DNA of 64,000 bases from Amnibacterium sp. CER49. Lineage in GTDB: Bacteria; Actinomycetota; Actinomycetes; Actinomycetales; Microbacteriaceae. The notes beneath the pieces were generated by a model. That model did not search any database and was not told the DNA's origin. It saw nothing but the letters and a program-made list of their open reading frames with translations. Where the stretch lies: positions 930,001-994,000 of the forward strand of contig NZ_JARVWQ010000001.1 of assembly GCF_029846255.1 (NCBI RefSeq). Reading direction: 5' to 3'. Below are positions 63,654 to 64,000 of the stretch, one piece after another (the first letter of the stretch is position 1; each line of letters starts with the position of its first letter). A program made the position numbers and the translations under genes.

Positions 63654-64000
63654 CCACCACGGCAGGCGGAAACGCCACCGCGATCACCGCGGACGCCACC
63701 AAGCTGCAGCCCGGCCAGCAGCCCACCCCCGACACCAGCCCCGTCGGCCCCGACGACAAGGCGGTCATCGCGACCTACCGCACACTCGACGAGGCGACCG
63801 CCGCGGTGCAGCAGCTCGGTCAAGCCGGCTTCCCCGTCGAACGGGTCAGCCTGATCGGGCAGGGCCTCACCAGCGAGACCCGCGTGCACGGCTTCGTCAG
63901 CGTGGGCGACGTCGCGAAGAGCGGCGCCGGCTTCGGGGCGTGGGCCGGCGGCCTCTTCGGGCTGCTCACCGGGGCGGCGGCGCTCTTCATCCCGGGCGTC
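63650..64000 (+). CDS. General stress protein (YflT-like domain), cut by the window edge
   Basis: 117 codons visible. After a 35-residue Thr/Pro/Ala-rich leader comes VIATYRTLDEATAAVQQLGQ and FPVERVSLIGQGL, the YflT/heat-induced stress domain, then GAGFGAWAGGLFGLLTGAAA, a Gly-rich glycine-zipper-like hydrophobic hairpin. ATG 63650 overlaps the Clp gene stop (ATGA), so the two are coupled. Possibly a membrane-associated stress factor; the C-terminus is outside. Confidence 0.8.
   Translation, partial: MTTTAGGNATAITADATKLQPGQQPTPDTSPVGPDDKAVIATYRTLDEATAAVQQLGQAGFPVERVSLIGQGLTSETRVHGFVSVGDVAKSGAGFGAWAGGLFGLLTGAAALFIPGV

Overview
The window is high-G+C DNA (lines I counted by hand are mostly 65-75% G+C) with dense gene packing, GTG starts and many 4-nt stop/start overlaps. 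Gene content points to an actinobacterium, most likely a Microbacteriaceae-type member of the Micrococcales: a Tad/TadE block fused to topA-tmk-holB, a PASTA-domain bifunctional PBP, an Mqo malate dehydrogenase, an Rv2578c-type radical SAM protein and a corynebacterial-style aspartokinase with an internal start. This is inferred from gene families; no 16S gene is present.

Layout. (1) 1-3889: accessory aromatic-catabolism genes (partial LysR, cupin, esterase, two IclR regulators, a carboxymuconolactone-decarboxylase-like protein). (2) 3893-11667, minus: a gap-free eight-gene operon pobA-pcaH-pcaG-pcaB-pcaL-pcaI-pcaJ-pcaF that converts 4-hydroxybenzoate via protocatechuate to succinyl-CoA and acetyl-CoA. 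(3) 11732-13869: a palindrome-rich intergenic region, a 64-residue HTH protein and an ABC exporter. (4) 13888-15123: a nuclease-like pseudogene framed by two mirror-image 101-bp palindromic elements. (5) 15144-19948: succinate-semialdehyde dehydrogenase, nicotinamidase, PBP4-type carboxypeptidase, Gfo/Idh oxidoreductase, tRNA-Thr. (6) 20049-29061, minus: one colinear block of Tad pilus genes, topA, tmk, holB and a secreted hydrolase. (7) 29401-33575: RidA, DUF4177, class A PBP, metallophosphoesterase. (8) 33594-43854: a carbohydrate locus with two GH4 glycosidases, sugar kinase, sugar-phosphate isomerase, HAD remnant, GntR regulator, PhyH oxygenase and an ABC importer without its own ATPase; its transporter genes are visibly less G+C-rich (60-65% in counted lines). 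(9) 44037-52699: mixed housekeeping genes, tRNA-Pro, thymidine kinase, a radical SAM gene behind a perfect LexA-type box, mqo and a HEAT-like gene. (10) 52157-52983: three copies of an 81-bp palindromic repeat. (11) 53001-58913, minus: asd, lysC, a degenerate alpha/beta hydrolase, recR, dnaX. (12) 59036-64000: SRP RNA, tRNA-Ser, small ferredoxin-fold proteins, a ClpC-type ATPase and a stress protein cut by the window edge.

The observations I rate highest are the mirror-image 3' elements, the 81-bp repeat cluster, the twin GTCAAC-N4-GTTGAC operators between pobA and the exporter operon, the LexA box on the radical SAM gene, the alpha/beta hydrolase lacking both its nucleophile and its catalytic His, and a GH4 enzyme with an unfamiliar signature after its metal-binding Cys.
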